Assembly: GCA_021234155.1 (NCBI GenBank)
Contig: JAJEKV010000057.1
Coordinates: forward strand, 2,451,821 to 2,515,820
Reading direction: 5' to 3'
DNA length: 64,000 nt
Source: Isoetes taiwanensis
Taxonomy: Eukaryota; Streptophyta; Lycopodiopsida; Isoetales; Isoetaceae
This document shows, piece by piece, positions 33,756 through 46,000 of this stretch. The notes under the pieces were generated by a model, which had not been told where the DNA came from, ran no database searches, and saw only the letters and a program-made list of their open reading frames with translations. Position 1 is the first letter of the stretch; each line of letters opens with the position of its first letter. Both the position numbers and the translations under genes were made by a program.

Positions 33756-35148
33756 GCAAACCGATGTCTTCATCCTTTTAGCCAGTTCAAAGGAAGAGAG
33801 GTGTTGATTATCTGTATGATTTAGAAGCATGAAATCATAGCATTATATCATTCAGCCATTCTTCAGCTTGTAGTAACAAAGACATTCTTTTAGAATTCGT
33901 CTGTAGCATATTTAATATACAGAGAAGCCAACTTGCGTCTTCATTTGATACATGAATACAAGTGATGGAGCAGACGAAGGCATGATCAGATTTTGTGTAT
34001 TTCTCATGGGATTTATTCAACTGCAGCAATGGAGCTGCAACTAATCACGTGGAGCACCCGCCATATCAGGTTTTTCATGTTTGATATAAGAAGATTATTA
34101 TTCTAAAATGCTCTCTTGGAGCAAACCAATAGACATCTATTATGAAAAGATGCTGATTAGTGACATTTTAGAATCCGTCTTATTCATTCTGGAATGGCCA
34201 AAAAACGGTTTTTTTATGTATTCTAAACATATTGTGCACGATTAGCCATGTTGGAAATATTTTTAGAATATGTAAAGCATGTTATTTTCCATAATCTGCA
34301 TGTTTTTTGTAAAAAACCATGTATGTGTGATCAGGTTGGACTATGGTTTGTTTTGAACAAAGATACTTTATGTACCTGTTAACATTGCAATAGTCAAACA
34401 AAATTTCATGAGAAATGCATTATCATATGAAATGCAGTAACATTTCTTAAACCCTTGTGGTCTTCCTCATTGATATTTTTATAATATCTTTTAGGTGAAG
34501 GGCGAAAAGCCATGAAGTCTTACTGCTTACCTGTCATCCCTTGTCTAGTTACCGAGTTTATTGCTAACTTTGGCATGTTTGGGTGCAGGTAACCAAGACT
34601 TCATCTCTTAGAAATATTATTTGAAAATTGATGACTTGAAGATACGATTATAGACAATCACTCTTACACTTTGTGGGGGATTTACATATTGGTGAGATCC
34701 TTCCTGTTTGGATTATACATATATAAAAGGCATTCGGTTGAAGAAAAACTTGGACACGTGTTTAAACTATCAGCCTGCATAGTTTTAGGTTGATGCTTGA
34801 ATGATAAGCCTGCATGGTTTGTGGGCTAATGATGTACTTGCGAAGAAATAGTCTAAAACATGTATTGACCTGCATGAACAGGCACAGTTCTGTAAAAACA
34901 TACTAAATGTCTTTATTAAATTTATTATTTTGGTCTTTTAATTCATAAAAGAGTCATTTTTGCTGTTCAAGGCTTATAAGATTAGGCTAGTTTTGTATGC
35001 CTTGATAAGTATCATGGACCATGGATATGTACCATCTTGGATTAGCCTAGTCCATGTATGGCTGGATAAGTCTACTAAGGGATTGACCGAGGTAGATGGT
35101 CATGCTAGTATGGCTTTTGTCTGAAGCTAGTTTGGGCGGGTTTTTTTT
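33756..35148. repeat. Left repeat of a second element of the same architecture
   Basis: 33756-34991 matches 42521-43770 closely (only scattered substitutions and small indels by eye). It then continues for about 150 bp with a diverged block containing AAGGGATTGACC, and ends GGGCGGG plus T8 followed by AGATACTTCC. The last features repeat those at 25472-25540, so it belongs to the same superfamily as the composite element although the body of the repeat differs. Confidence 0.75.
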
Positions 35149-38100
35149 AGATACTTCCATTCATTGGTTTTACCAATGTTGCTCTTACCCATTGGTCAAT
35201 GGTACAACAAGCAGACTCTTATTCTCTCTCTATATTATGATCTACTTTTACAGTTGAGATTGTTGAAGGTGTACCTGGCAAACCTTCAACTCAGTGGTTG
35301 AGAACCTCCAGGTTGCTTGAGGCAACCAATCTGGGGCCAAATCCCTGCACAAATCAGCTCAAACTAGCTTGTGAACAAGCTGTCCCTAAACAAGAAAAAA
35401 CTGTCTGCCAAAACTGATTGCCAAATGGAATGGGATTATTGTTTTTTGATGGGAACAACTGCAACTGGTCCTCAAAAGACTCTAGAAGATTCTTGCAAAA
35501 GTCAGAGGCAAATGGTTGACCAGAACTAGGTGAAAAATCGCTTCCTGGCTGGGTCAATTTTTGGTCAATAACCCTGGCAGAGAGCTAAAATTTGCAGATG
35601 AGAAAATATGAGGAATTTTTTTGAGTTTCTTTCAACCTAACCTATAGGACACGTGCATCATGTTGAAACAACAGAAAGTATGCAGTGGTATGCACAAATG
35701 CCATTTTTTGTAGATTTTTTGTGACAGTCTGTAGCAGAGCTAAAGAACAGGCTTTGAGTTGTGGCTTAACACGATTTTTTGGCTTTCATGTAAAGGAGTT
35801 GGCTTCCTGGAGATGAGCACATACTTTAGATAAATGAAATCTAATGTAGTATGCTATTTGACTAAACTTTTTTGGTTTTTTGAAGAATTTATCACTGACT
35901 TGACAATGCAGTATTGAATATGCACTTTAGATTGGGTCTTTTAGCTAAGACAACTTATACAAACTGTAATTGCTTTTGTTGTTGAGAGTCAAGCACTGCT
36001 ACAGCATAGGTGAAGCCACCAACATTCAAACTTCAGAACAATACAAGACACGCTCTTCACCAACTTCAAATTTTCATTCAAATGAGCTTTCAAGGATTAC
36101 AATGAGAGAATTTCCCAGTGATTTGACATGGAGAAATTCATGAAATATGTGAAACAAAGGTAATACATGACTTCAAAGGATCAGATCTTCAGGAAATCTG
36201 ACACAAGGAGGCAGTACAGGGCAAATAGAGGTCATTCCCAACAGTAATATGCTGGATTTGATCACTCGAGGCGCTGGGGTGCTCGAAAAATTCTTGAAAC
36301 CTCATTGATTCCTTAAATCCGACAATTTCTGGTTGGTTCTTGATGAAGCGGATCGGATTTTGCTTCTTCTGCCTGTCAAATTCTTTCTTGATCTGTAAGT
36401 CAGTCGGTTGAGGTGTTGTAACTATGATTTCTTCCTCAAAATGATATCTCCTTTTTCGAATAAACCCCTCTAGCGTGGCTTTGCTCTTGTCTGACAACAA
36501 TAAATGAGTTTTTAACCATTCTTAGCGGGATTCTTGGCATCAAAAGGCTAAATCGGGCCGGTTTGATCGTGATTTGCCGGTTAGTTAGGCTGCATTCTCG
36601 GATCTTGCCATGATTTTAGGGTTATTCACGAAAACTAGAGATATCCCACAGGCGTTTGATGAAAAATGGGTTCGGCAGATTTCCAACGGCTAAACGTGGT
36701 TGGCTAGAAAATGACATGGATTTTTGGGGGGTAACCAAGCCAAATGTTTGCACAAATAAGGTAAGGCGCGCATCCCAAGAACCACTAAAACAAGGGCTAG
36801 ATGTGGTCAAAATGAGAATCTTTGACCACCATTTGGCATGATTTTTCATGAACTTTCAGGTGGAAAAAACAAATTTTTGAAAATACGCAACTTCATTTTT
36901 TGGCCCTTTTTCCATGGTGTACAAGGTCATGTGGCACATGGGTGGTGACTTGGCAAATGGTGATGATGTGGCATGGTGAGGTGGAAGGCAAGGTGTCAAA
37001 GAATTTTTCCCTAGGTAAAATCTTGATGAAGTGTAACAAAGTGTGAATGACACGTGTTGGGTGACTTGGTGATGATGTGGATGATGTGCGCATGATTTTG
37101 AAGGTGAGGTGGCACTAAATAGTGATTTTTTTCGACTAGTCAACTTAGGCTTTTTGAGACTTGATCTTTGACCAATACTTTGGTCTTGAACTAGTGATGT
37201 GATGGATTTGTGGACCTTCTCTCCTCTTTCTTTTTCTTTTTTAGAGAGAGAGTGAGTTTTTTAAAACTTGTCATGTGCATGGTAATGGATTATGATGTGT
37301 GTGTGTGTGATGTACATGGTGCATGAGTATGGAATATGTGGTGTGTGAGATTTTGCCCTAGGGAAAAAGACTTTGACCTATGGAAATATGATGAATGAGA
37401 TGAAGGAAGGGCATGAGGAGTGAGTATGGATGTGAGCAATGCCTTCTTGAGCCAATAACTCTAAGATAGTGTAAAAATCTCAAAAGGTGGCAAGACAACA
37501 TACTCTTTGGGGGGTCTTCCAATCTTTGACTAGGGGTCTTCTCTCTTTGACTTCTTTTTCAACCTTTGACTCAAGTCTTGCTTCCTTTTGCTAATTTGAA
37601 TGCTCCTTTGAATGTTCTCCATTGGTCTTCAACTTGGTGTAAAGATTTGTCTTCATACCTAAACAATGAGCTCCAAATGGAAATGTCTTGCACATGTGTC
37701 TTGATTTTCTTGTGATTTCTTGTGAAGTTGCTCGTACATGCTGCCACAAGGTGGCAGCATCATGCTAAACAAACAGAGGGAGTGTGAAATGGAGATGGTG
37801 TTCTTCAAATGAGCTTGCCAATGTGGGGGAATGGTTGGCAATACTCAGGGAGAAGGCTTGTGTGCATGGGGAGCAAGGGTGGTGGAAGAAAAGCTGTTTG
37901 AGTGGTCAGATGAATATGAATGAATCAAGTGATGAACCTGCATGACAAAATGATAAATCTGTTAGGAATATGACTGCCATATGGAGATATGGTGACAGTC
38001 TTTGACTTGGTTTTGAAGGAAATGGAGATGGGGAAAGGGCTTGTAATGGATTTTGGCCAACTTTGAGCAGATTATGTGTTTGTGAGTGTTTTGAAGGGTG

Positions 38101-38281
38101 AACCTGCATGGTAATGTGTGTGACCCGCCATTAGTTTAAGCATGTTTGAAGCTCTTTTTGCAGTTTTTCTGAGAAGTAAACATGATTAGGAAGTAAGGAA
38201 AGTGCTGTTTGCATAAAAAAGTAAATCTAGGCCTAGTTAAGTCTGATTTAACCTACAACTACCTACTTTCTGTAAGCAGGA
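35149..38281. other. 5' start of second element, then Gypsy 3' non-coding/LTR sequence
   Basis: Begins with AGATACTTCC, as the composite element does. From about 36000 to 38280 it holds long low-complexity 'gatgatgtgg' sequence, and a block at 36590-36660 ('tttagggtt...ccacaggcgttt') is similar to 47740-47795. This fits the 3' UTR and LTR of the minus-strand Gypsy element that starts at 42525. The frame 36500-36189 (minus) is open but unrecognised. LTR borders cannot be fixed by eye. Confidence 0.4.
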
Positions 38282-39830
38282 TTATTCAAATAGACTCAAG
38301 GCAACATGCTGTTGCCAGTACCTCTGTAAGTGAAGGATATTGAAAGGATTTGGCAGTTCTTGGACATCAGCGAGGTCCTTGAGCCAATAAGACTCCCTGC
38401 CAGCCTCAGCAATGATCTCATAGGGCCCTTCCCACAAATTCTCAAACTTCTCTGGCCTTGTTCCATTTTAGCACGAGTTCTCCTATTTTCATGGTACTTT
38501 GTAATCTGTGAGCAGCTTTGAATGCTGCCACATCCTTGGCTTTTTTCAGCAGGACTGCATTTTCAGCATCATACCTGTGCTCTTCAAGTTGCATCAACTT
38601 AATGAACCTGCCTTGCAAACCATCTTCCATTTTGAGGTTAATAATATGTGCCATTCTTAAAGAAGGCAGCTGTAACTCTATAGGTAGGACAACTTCAATG
38701 CCATAAACCAAACTAAATGGGGTATGCTTAGTAGCATGCTTTGTGGTGGTTCTGTAGGCCCATAATGCATCAGTTAATCTCAAATGCCAGTCTTTTTTGG
38801 ATATACTTACTGTTTTTTGTAGAATTGACTTAAGTACCTTGTTTGTTGACTCTGTCTGACCATTTCCTTGCGGATAATATGCTGAACTCTTTGTGTGTTT
38901 GATCTTGAGGGTGCAGAGTAGCTGCTCAATCACTTCATTGACAAATTGTGAACCTCTGTCTGATATTAACTTCAAGGGGATGCCAAATCTGGCATAGATA
39001 TTTTCATGAAGGAATCTGGCTGTTGTTAGGGCATTGTCTTGTCTCAGTGGTACTGCTTCTGCCCATTTTGTGAAATAATCAGTGGCTACTAGTATAAACT
39101 CATGCTGAGCAGAAGAAGGAGGATCTATAGGCCCTATAAAGTCTAATCCCCAGACTTGAAAGGGTCCTGGAGATAGTATGGCTGTCAGAGGAGCAGGCTG
39201 GAGGATTCTTTTTCCAAAGATTTGGCATTTGTGGCAACTTCTAATGTTCTCAAAGCAGTCCTTGAAGATTGAAGGCCAATAGTAACCTGATCTGAGTATC
39301 TTTTTGGCAGTTGTGTCTGCAGCAAAGTGACCTCCACATACACCCTCATGGCAGGCTTTTAACACCAATTCTGCTTCAAACTTGTCCACACATCTTAGCA
39401 AGACACCTTCTTTGTTCACCCTGCACAAAACATCACCAATTAGCCTAAACTTCTTGACCTTGTCTTTGAATCTCCTGCTTTGGCTCGGGCTCCGATTCTT
39501 TGGCAGTTCTCCCTTTTCAAGAAACTCTCTAATGGCTTGCTGCCAGTCTTCCTCCTCAAGTAGGTTAATTGTAGCCTCTATGTGAGTGCTATCTAGATCC
39601 TCCAAGTCTTCATACTTAAACAAAACATCAGTAAGATAAGAGCTAGGATCCTTAGATTTGTGAGTTACCTGAATGTCTATATCATAATCTTGCACTTTGC
39701 AAGCCCACCTGCATAGTTTGGCCTTCTGTGGCTTCTTTGCAAAGAGTAGGGGCACTGGATTTTGCTTCATGTACACTTGAGTCTTGCTATTTTGGATCAG
39801 GTGTCCCTGTTTGTCAAATAAATACATCAA
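38282..39830 (-). pseudogene. Gypsy A integrase (nearly intact)
   Basis: One 462-codon frame (39830-38442). After the RNase H tail come the zinc-binding H-H-C-C domain ('ACHEGVCGGHFAAD'...'SCHKCQIFGKR') and the catalytic core with Asp in 'WGLDFIGPI', Asp in 'LISDRGSQF' and Glu in 'NGQTESTNK', then the C-terminal GPY/F-type region. A one-base shift at about 38449 moves the last ~55 codons ('NLWEGPYEIIAEAG', 'NPFNILHLQRYW') to another frame ending with TAA at 38284-38282. It would have inserted the element's DNA copy into the chromosome. No chromodomain is visible. Confidence 0.88.
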
Positions 39831-41049
39831 AGCTGCTGCACTCTTCTCAAGCCTAGATACCTCATTTCAGTATCAGACCATATTTTGCTGAAAAAGGTTA
39901 CAACGTTGTCTCCCTTCATCAAAGCAAGGCCTACAGCCTTTTTGGTCACACTCAGGTAGGCTTGGAAGGGCTCAGACATGTTTGGTGGCTTAAGCAAGGT
40001 TGATTTACATATGGCCTCAATGATTGCCTCAAAGGAAGCTTGGCATGCTTCTGTCCACTCTACAGGTATGAACTTGCTTTCTTTTTTTGAGAACTTCTTT
40101 CCTTTGGTCAAGTTTGTAATGGGATGAACTGTGTGAGAGAAATGTGGCACATACATCCTTAAGAAGCTTGTCATGCCTCGAAAGCTCTTAACTTGTTTGA
40201 TAGTCTTGGGTGGTGCTAAGTTCCTAAGAGCTTGGATCTTGCTTTCTGCCACCTGAATTCCTTGATCTGAGACCTCATGCCCAAGTAGATCCCCTTTTGA
40301 GCAAAAGAAGATGCATTTCCTTGGGTTTAAGCTCACTCCTCATTTCCTGCACAAAGAACAGAGTTGTGTGAGGTAAGTCATATGATCCTCTAGCTTAGTA
40401 TTGACACAAAGATCATCTAAATAAATTCTGAACAAATTAGGAGCCATATCCTTGAAAATGGTGTCCATTGCTCTTTGAAATGTGGCAGATGCATTCATAA
40501 GCCCAAAGGGCATTCTCTTCATGGCAAAAGTCCCCCAAGGTGTGACAAAAGATGTCTTGGCTTGATATTCTTCTTTGATACTGATCTGGTTAAAACCCCA
40601 GAAGCATCCAAGAATGAATAAACCTCCTTTCCTGCAACTGCCTGCAACACTTCCTCAAGAAAAGGCAGAGGATAGCAGTCCTTTATTGTTGCTTTGTTCA
40701 AATCCCTGTAATCAATGCATATCCTAATGGTTTTGTTTTTTTTCTCAACAGGCACAATGCAAGACAACCAGTCAGGGTTAATTATTTCCTTTATGACTCA
40801 AGCATCCTTCATTTTGAAGAGTTCTTCCCTAATGAGATCTAACAAAGAACTGTTAATTCTTCTAAGTTTTTGCACAACTGGTTTTGATTTTTCTTTTATC
40901 TTAATCTCAAACTCACAAACACTCTTATCTACTCCTAACAATTCCTTATAATCCCAAGCAAAAACATCATTCCAAGTGTTAAAAAAACTTACAAATGCTT
41001 CCCTCTCCTCTTCTTTGAACATGTCTCCTACATATAAAACCCTATTCAT
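39827..41049 (-). pseudogene. Gypsy A reverse transcriptase and degenerate original RNase H
   Basis: Four short frames line up. 41049-40798 is the pre-RT segment ('FNTWNDVFAWDYKELLGVD', 'KPVVQKLRRIN'). 40767-40519 holds 'IRICIDYRDLNKATIKDCYP' and 'YSFLDASG'. 40522-40340 holds 'MPFGLMNASATFQRAMD' and 'FRIYLDDLCVNT' (YLDD catalytic box). 40336-39827 holds 'KCIFFCSKGDLLGHEVSDQG' and the RNase H core. The original RNase H reads 'FQAYLSVTKKAVGLALM', where the catalytic Asp is absent. That is as expected for Tat-like elements, in which this domain has become a tether. Frame breaks make the RT inactive. Confidence 0.85.
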
Positions 41050-41992
41050 TGTTTTTTTTTACCTTGACTTCCCTTACCTCTTTTTCAGAGCTTGTATTGA
41101 TTACCAAGATTGGATAGAGTTGCTGAAGCTCCTCATCCTCCAGATCTTCCTTCTTGATGGCTCCCTCAGCTAGATGCTCCAAGAGCACATCTCTGCATAG
41201 GGAGTCTGCCTCAGAATTAAGCTCTCTGGGTATGTGCTGCAATTCCCAGGTTGTGAACTTTTCTAATGCCTTCGATGCTTGATCCTTGAGTTTTACCATT
41301 TCTTCATGTTTTGCCTGATATTGCCCTTCAATCTGCCTACATATGAGTTGTGAATCTCCAAAGATAACAAGGTTAGTGACACCCAAATGGTTAGCTTATT
41401 GAAGACCTGCAATTAGTGCCTTATATTCTGCCATATTTGAAGTTAGATTCTGATAGATTCTCCCTACCTTGGCTAGCAATCTGTTGTCTTTGTCTTTTAT
41501 GATTGCAGCAAATGAAGCTATGCTTAGCCTTTTTGACACACCCCCATCAAACCACATGTAAGCACTCACTTTCCTTTGCATACCTTTGTGCACCTCCAAG
41601 GGCAGATTTTCTTTTACAAGATTTCCTTGTGAATTACAAGGTGCATTTCCTCCTCTAGTCTCGATAAAGTATTCTCCAATTTGCCTGGGAATCAACATCT
41701 CCTCTTGAATAAAGTGGTAAGACTCATACTCACCTAGTTTGTTGAAAAGTGTAACAGTTCTTCTCCCATCCGAGATGGTACATTCTCCTTTTGACCAAAC
41801 TGGCCTTGCATCCACAGTTGATAGCCATTTTCTCCCTAATAATAAGTCATAAATTTCTGACTTTTCATTAGCTCCCTCAAATGCCACCACAACAAAATTA
41901 GCAGCTACCTTGATTCCTTCAATATCAATTGCTACATCACTCACCATGCCTACAGGATTGATTCTTGAGTTGGAGAAGGATTTTAGGATCAT
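41042..41992 (-). pseudogene. Gypsy A additional RNase H (archaeal/plant-type) upstream of RT
   Basis: Frames 41992-41396 and 41386-41042 are one reading frame interrupted by a TAA at 41396-41394. The first part finishes the protease ('EIYDLLLGRKWLSTVDARP'). It then shows a complete RNase HI signature: 'AYMWFDGGVSKR' (first Asp), 'SNMAEYKALIAGLQ' (Glu), 'GVTNLVIFGDSQLICRQIEG' (Asp) and 'NSEADSLCRD' (last Asp). This is the second, horizontally acquired type of RNase H seen in Tat-like Gypsy elements. It degrades RNA in RNA:DNA hybrids during reverse transcription. Its place between protease and RT is unexpected. Confidence 0.8.
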
Positions 41993-42525
41993 ATTTTGTC
42001 CACCTCCAACCCACTTAGTTTCATGATATGATGTGGCATGACATTCAAAGGTGATCCCCCATCTAATAATACCTTGTTTAGGATCTGATTACCAACTCTT
42101 GCTGTGCAGGTGAAAGCACCAGGGTCATGCTCTTCTTGTCTTAGCATTTGTTCAGCTATATGATTGGTAAAAACAACTTGCTCTTCTCTGGTGAGGTTTA
42201 CCTGCTCTTCTTTAGACATGTCCACAACTTTTTCTCTATAAGAAGGAGCAATTCTTAGCAAGGTCAACAGATCTACACTAACTTTGGCATTCTTCAGCAG
42301 ATTTTCAAATTCATCACTATCCGTTTTTAGAAATTTTTGGTGAGGAGGGGGAGGTACAACCTGATTATCAACTTGCTTTTGTTTCTGTATTTCTGGTCCA
42401 TGAGACTCAAACTCTGCTTCCTTGCCTTTGGCATTGAGGGCTCCTCTTGTGTGCACAGCCATGATTTCTTCTTCTCTTTGAAAGCTTTCAACTTCATGGT
42501 GCAGTGAATTGCTTTCTTCCTGCAA
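41989..42525 (-). pseudogene. Gypsy A protease region
   Basis: Open frame of 178 codons. A charged linker is followed by 'TREEQVVFTNHIAEQMLRQE' and the retropepsin active-site box 'VLLDGGSPLNVMP' (about 42070-42030), where the usual form is DSG or DTG. The Ser/Thr to Gly change and the one-base frameshift at about 41990 (the next frame continues 'ILKSFSNSRI') suggest inactivity. The function would be cleavage of the element polyprotein. Gag is absent upstream. Confidence 0.7.
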
Positions 42526-45260
42526 ACCGATGTCTCCATCCTTTTAGCCAGTTCAAAAAGGAAGAGAGGTGTTGATTATCTGTATGATTTAGACGCATGG
42601 AATCATAGCATTATATCATTCAGCCATTATTCAGCTTGTAATAACAAAGACATGCTTTTAGAATTCGTCTGCAGCATATTTAATATACAGAGAAGCCAAC
42701 TTGCGTCTTCATTTGATACATGAACACAAGTGATGGGGCAGACGAAGGCATGATTAGATTTTGTGTATTTCTCATGGGATTTGTTCAACTGCAGCAATGG
42801 AGCTGCAAATAATCACGTGGAGCACCCGCCATATCAGGTTTTTCATGTTTGATATAAGAAGATTATTATTCTAAAATGCTCTCTTGGAGCAAACCAATAG
42901 ACATCTATTATGAAATAATGCTGATTAGTGACATTCTAGAATCCATCTTATTCATTATGGAATGGCCGAAAAACGGTTTTTTTATGTATTCTAAACATAT
43001 TGTGCACGATTAGCCATGTTGGAAATATTTTTAGAATATGTAAAGCATGTTATTTTCCATAATCTGCATGTTTTTTGTAAAAAATCATGTATGTGTGATT
43101 AGGTTGGACTATGGTTTGTTTTGAACAAAGATACTTTATGTACCTGTTAACATTGCAATAGTCAAACAAAATTTCATGAGAAATGCATTATCGTATGAAA
43201 TGCATTGTCTAATCTGTAACATTTCTTAAACCCTTGTGGTCTTCCTCATTGATATTTTTATAATATCTTTTAGGTGAAGGGCGAAAAGCCATGAAGTCTT
43301 ACTGCTTACCTGTCATCCCTTGTCTAGTTACCGAGTTTATTGCTAACTTTGGCATGTTTGGGTGCAGGTAACCAAGACTTCATCTCTTAGAAGTATTATT
43401 TCAAAATTGATGATTTGAAGATACGATTATAGACAATCACTCTTATACTTTGTGGGGGATTTACATATTGGCGAGATCCTTCCTGTTTGGATTATACATA
43501 TATAAAAGGCATTCGGTTGAAGTAAAACTTGGACACAATTTAAACTATCAGCATGCATAGTTTTAGGTTGATGCTTGAATGAAAATCCTGCATGGTTTGT
43601 GGGCTAATGATGTACTTGCGAAGAAATAGTCTAAAACATGTATTGACCTGTATGAACAGGCACAGTTCTGTAAAAACATACTAAAGGTCTTTATTAAATT
43701 TATTATTTTGGTCTTTTAATTCATAAAATAGTCATTTTTGTTGTTCAAGGCTTATAAGATTAGGCTAGTTCCTATTGTTTCCTTTTTTCGATGTCAAGTT
43801 CGTGTCCTGACTGCAATATGGATAATTTTGGTGGCATTTCTTGCACTCTCACTCATATGGTGTTTACAAAAGATTCTCATGAAAGGGAAGATTTACTAGC
43901 CCAGACTTAATACTATTTTGGCTCAGAACTATGGTTGATTAATAATTCTATGAGTTCTATCATATAGACATGCTTTAAGTTTTATTTGGCCAGCATTTTA
44001 TGGTGACAGCTCTGCACATATGACTATAATGACAGAGTTATACATATTTAAATGTTTCACCTTTCTCTACTGAATGAATCCGTTACTTTCCTTACAGCAG
44101 ACTATGCAGTCTTATCATTTGTCGTGATATTTTATATTGGAAAAAAGGCTGATATTGTGAACTGTTATTCAGACATATCATGACTAGTTAGGCTGACCAT
44201 AGTGGTATCAATACATCAGTATAGCAGAGATTGGGGTTTAACTGGAATAGTCCATAATACATTTCAAGAAATGAAACGACATGCAGGTTGCTAGATGTGT
44301 TCTATTCCCAGGTCTTGTATGTTTGATTAAACAATATCTTGACATAAAGAATTTAATAGTCAATGAAAGTGGCGGTATAGATAAGCTGGGAGCTAAAATG
44401 CTGCTCTATAATTAGGTGTCTACACATGTACGGGCATAATCACTTGCATGCATAGGCTAAGAATGGCATGCATGCACAGGCTGAGAATGGCACAGTGTGA
44501 CTTATAATTGGCATAACTAAAGGTGAACTAATGGTGAACCGTTGATGTCTAAACATGCATGTGGCCTAAAGATTAGCATGCATGGTCAAAGGTTTAAAGT
44601 TGCCTTATTTAACTTTTGAACTGAAAAGTACTGTGGTTTCCTATTGTCTACACGAACTTGTGTTTGAAAAGTAACTTAGTGGAAAATTAAAGATGACTTT
44701 TGCATATACCTTAAAATCTTCGACTTTTATGGAAGTAAAGACTTATGGCCATAATTTACATGGTCGTATGGATCTGCAAATCCTAAATTTTCACATGGGC
44801 ATTTTGCATGGGATAAATTAGCTTACATGGTTTCATGTGGCATTGGCTTGCTGTTATTACCTTGTGACACTTGTTGCTTATGGCCAAAATATACATGGTC
44901 TCATATTGGCATTATGCATGGGATTATGTAGCATATATGGTTGCATGTGGCACTGGCTTACTGTTATTACCCTGGTATATCAGTTGCAAAAAATATAGGT
45001 AGAGCTTGGCTCTGTTTATGGACTTGTATTCTCCACTAATAGTTGACCAATGGTCTCATGACCTGTTCATTCTTTATCTGTACTATAGGATAGATAATTT
45101 AGTGTTATGATCTAAATACTTGGTGTTCCATGGTGGATAGTGTCATCATGGATCTCGATCCTAGTATGAACTGATAAGACTGCATAAGGGATTGACCTGT
45201 GTTGATGTCACTACTAGTTGGTTGATGCCATGGCTAGTGTGGACTGGATTTTTTTTTTTT
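42521..45260. repeat. Right repeat of the second element, ending in T12
   Basis: 42521-43770 matches 33756-34991. 43771-45150 has no counterpart in the left copy, and 45170-45248 is the diverged end block (CATAAGGGATTGACC) followed by T12. The left copy is either deleted or this one carries an insertion. No gene recognised in the extra 1.4 kb. Confidence 0.65.
44745..45000. repeat. Tandem duplication, unit about 134 bp
   Basis: Blocks starting 'tatggcca.aat.tacatgg' at about 44745 and 44879 each continue through 'gcatgggat', 'catgtggca.tggctt.ctgttattacc'. Two diverged copies. Confidence 0.65.
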
Positions 45261-46000
45261 AATTTGGCACGAATCACAAGTGAAAAATGAAGGCCAATAT
45301 GGGGTCTTTTTCAAAAATTTCTTTTTTGATGCGCTATAAGATGGGAGAACCTTTTTGCAAAAAAGAGCATTTGATTTTTTGGCTAAAAATGGAAGTGTAA
45401 TTTGATGATGTGGCAAGTTGGTGGGGTGGTGATATGGCATTATGAAGTGATGATGTGTCAAGTAATGTGGCAAAATGACTTTTTTTCTAGTCAAATTTTT
45501 TTATGAAGTGGAGATGATGTGGATGACATGTGTGAGATGATGTGGAAGCACTTGGGTATGATGTGGCACCATGGGATGATGACATGTCACCTAGGGTATC
45601 AAAATGACTTTACTTAGGTCAAAACTTTTGAAATAAAGTTTAGTGGTAGATGACACGTGTATGGTGAGATGGATGTGCTTGGGTGATGATGTGGATGGTG
45701 TTTGGCATTTTTGAGGATGATGTGGACAATTTGGCAACCAATTTGGTACTAGTGCACATAACAATAGATCTTTTATGCAATAACTTGTATATTTTACTTC
45801 TCCATACTTGCTTGAAGAAAATGTGCACTTTCTCTTTCTAACTGAGCTTTTAGAGAGAGAAGATGATCTTAGGCCGATGTGCTTTGACTAGAAAAAAGAC
45901 TCTTTGCCAACTTGGGCTACGGAAAATGATGGTGAGGCATGAAAATATGAGTTATGAAGCATGTATGGTGTTTATGGATGGGATTGAGGTAGTAGGGTCA
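45249..46000 (-). repeat. Gypsy 3'-end copy 1, adjoining a homopolymer tract
   Basis: Starts with GGCACGAATCACAAG at 45266 next to the T tract and runs through 'gatgatgtggcaagttgg' type sequence. It shares this terminus and content with copies 2 and 3. On the minus strand the copies end ...GATTCGTGCC followed by A-rich sequence, as a poly(A)-ended transcript would. Confidence 0.65.

Larger units (their letters stand above)
38282..42525 (-). mobile_element. Ty3/Gypsy (Tat-like) element A, internal region
   Basis: Minus-strand pol region in the order protease, additional RNase H, reverse transcriptase, original RNase H (degenerate), integrase. It lacks gag and its 5' end runs straight into the repeat at 42521. 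Frame breaks occur near 41990, 41395, 41045, 40770, 40520, 40340 and 38449, but the integrase is intact over 460 codons. In Tat/Ogre elements described to date, the additional RNase H normally sits between the original RNase H and integrase, so the order here is unusual. Confidence 0.8.

Noticed and set aside
34970-34995. Helitron 3' end (GGCTAG-TT) at the end of the 1.2-kb repeat
   Set aside because: There is no proper hairpin upstream; only a short self-complementary CTTATAAG, and the repeat does not start with TC in both copies.
37296-37320. TG microsatellite and 'gatgatgtgg' runs as possible CRISPR or satellite arrays
   Set aside because: Irregular spacing without uniform spacers, in Gypsy non-coding sequence; simple-sequence drift explains them.
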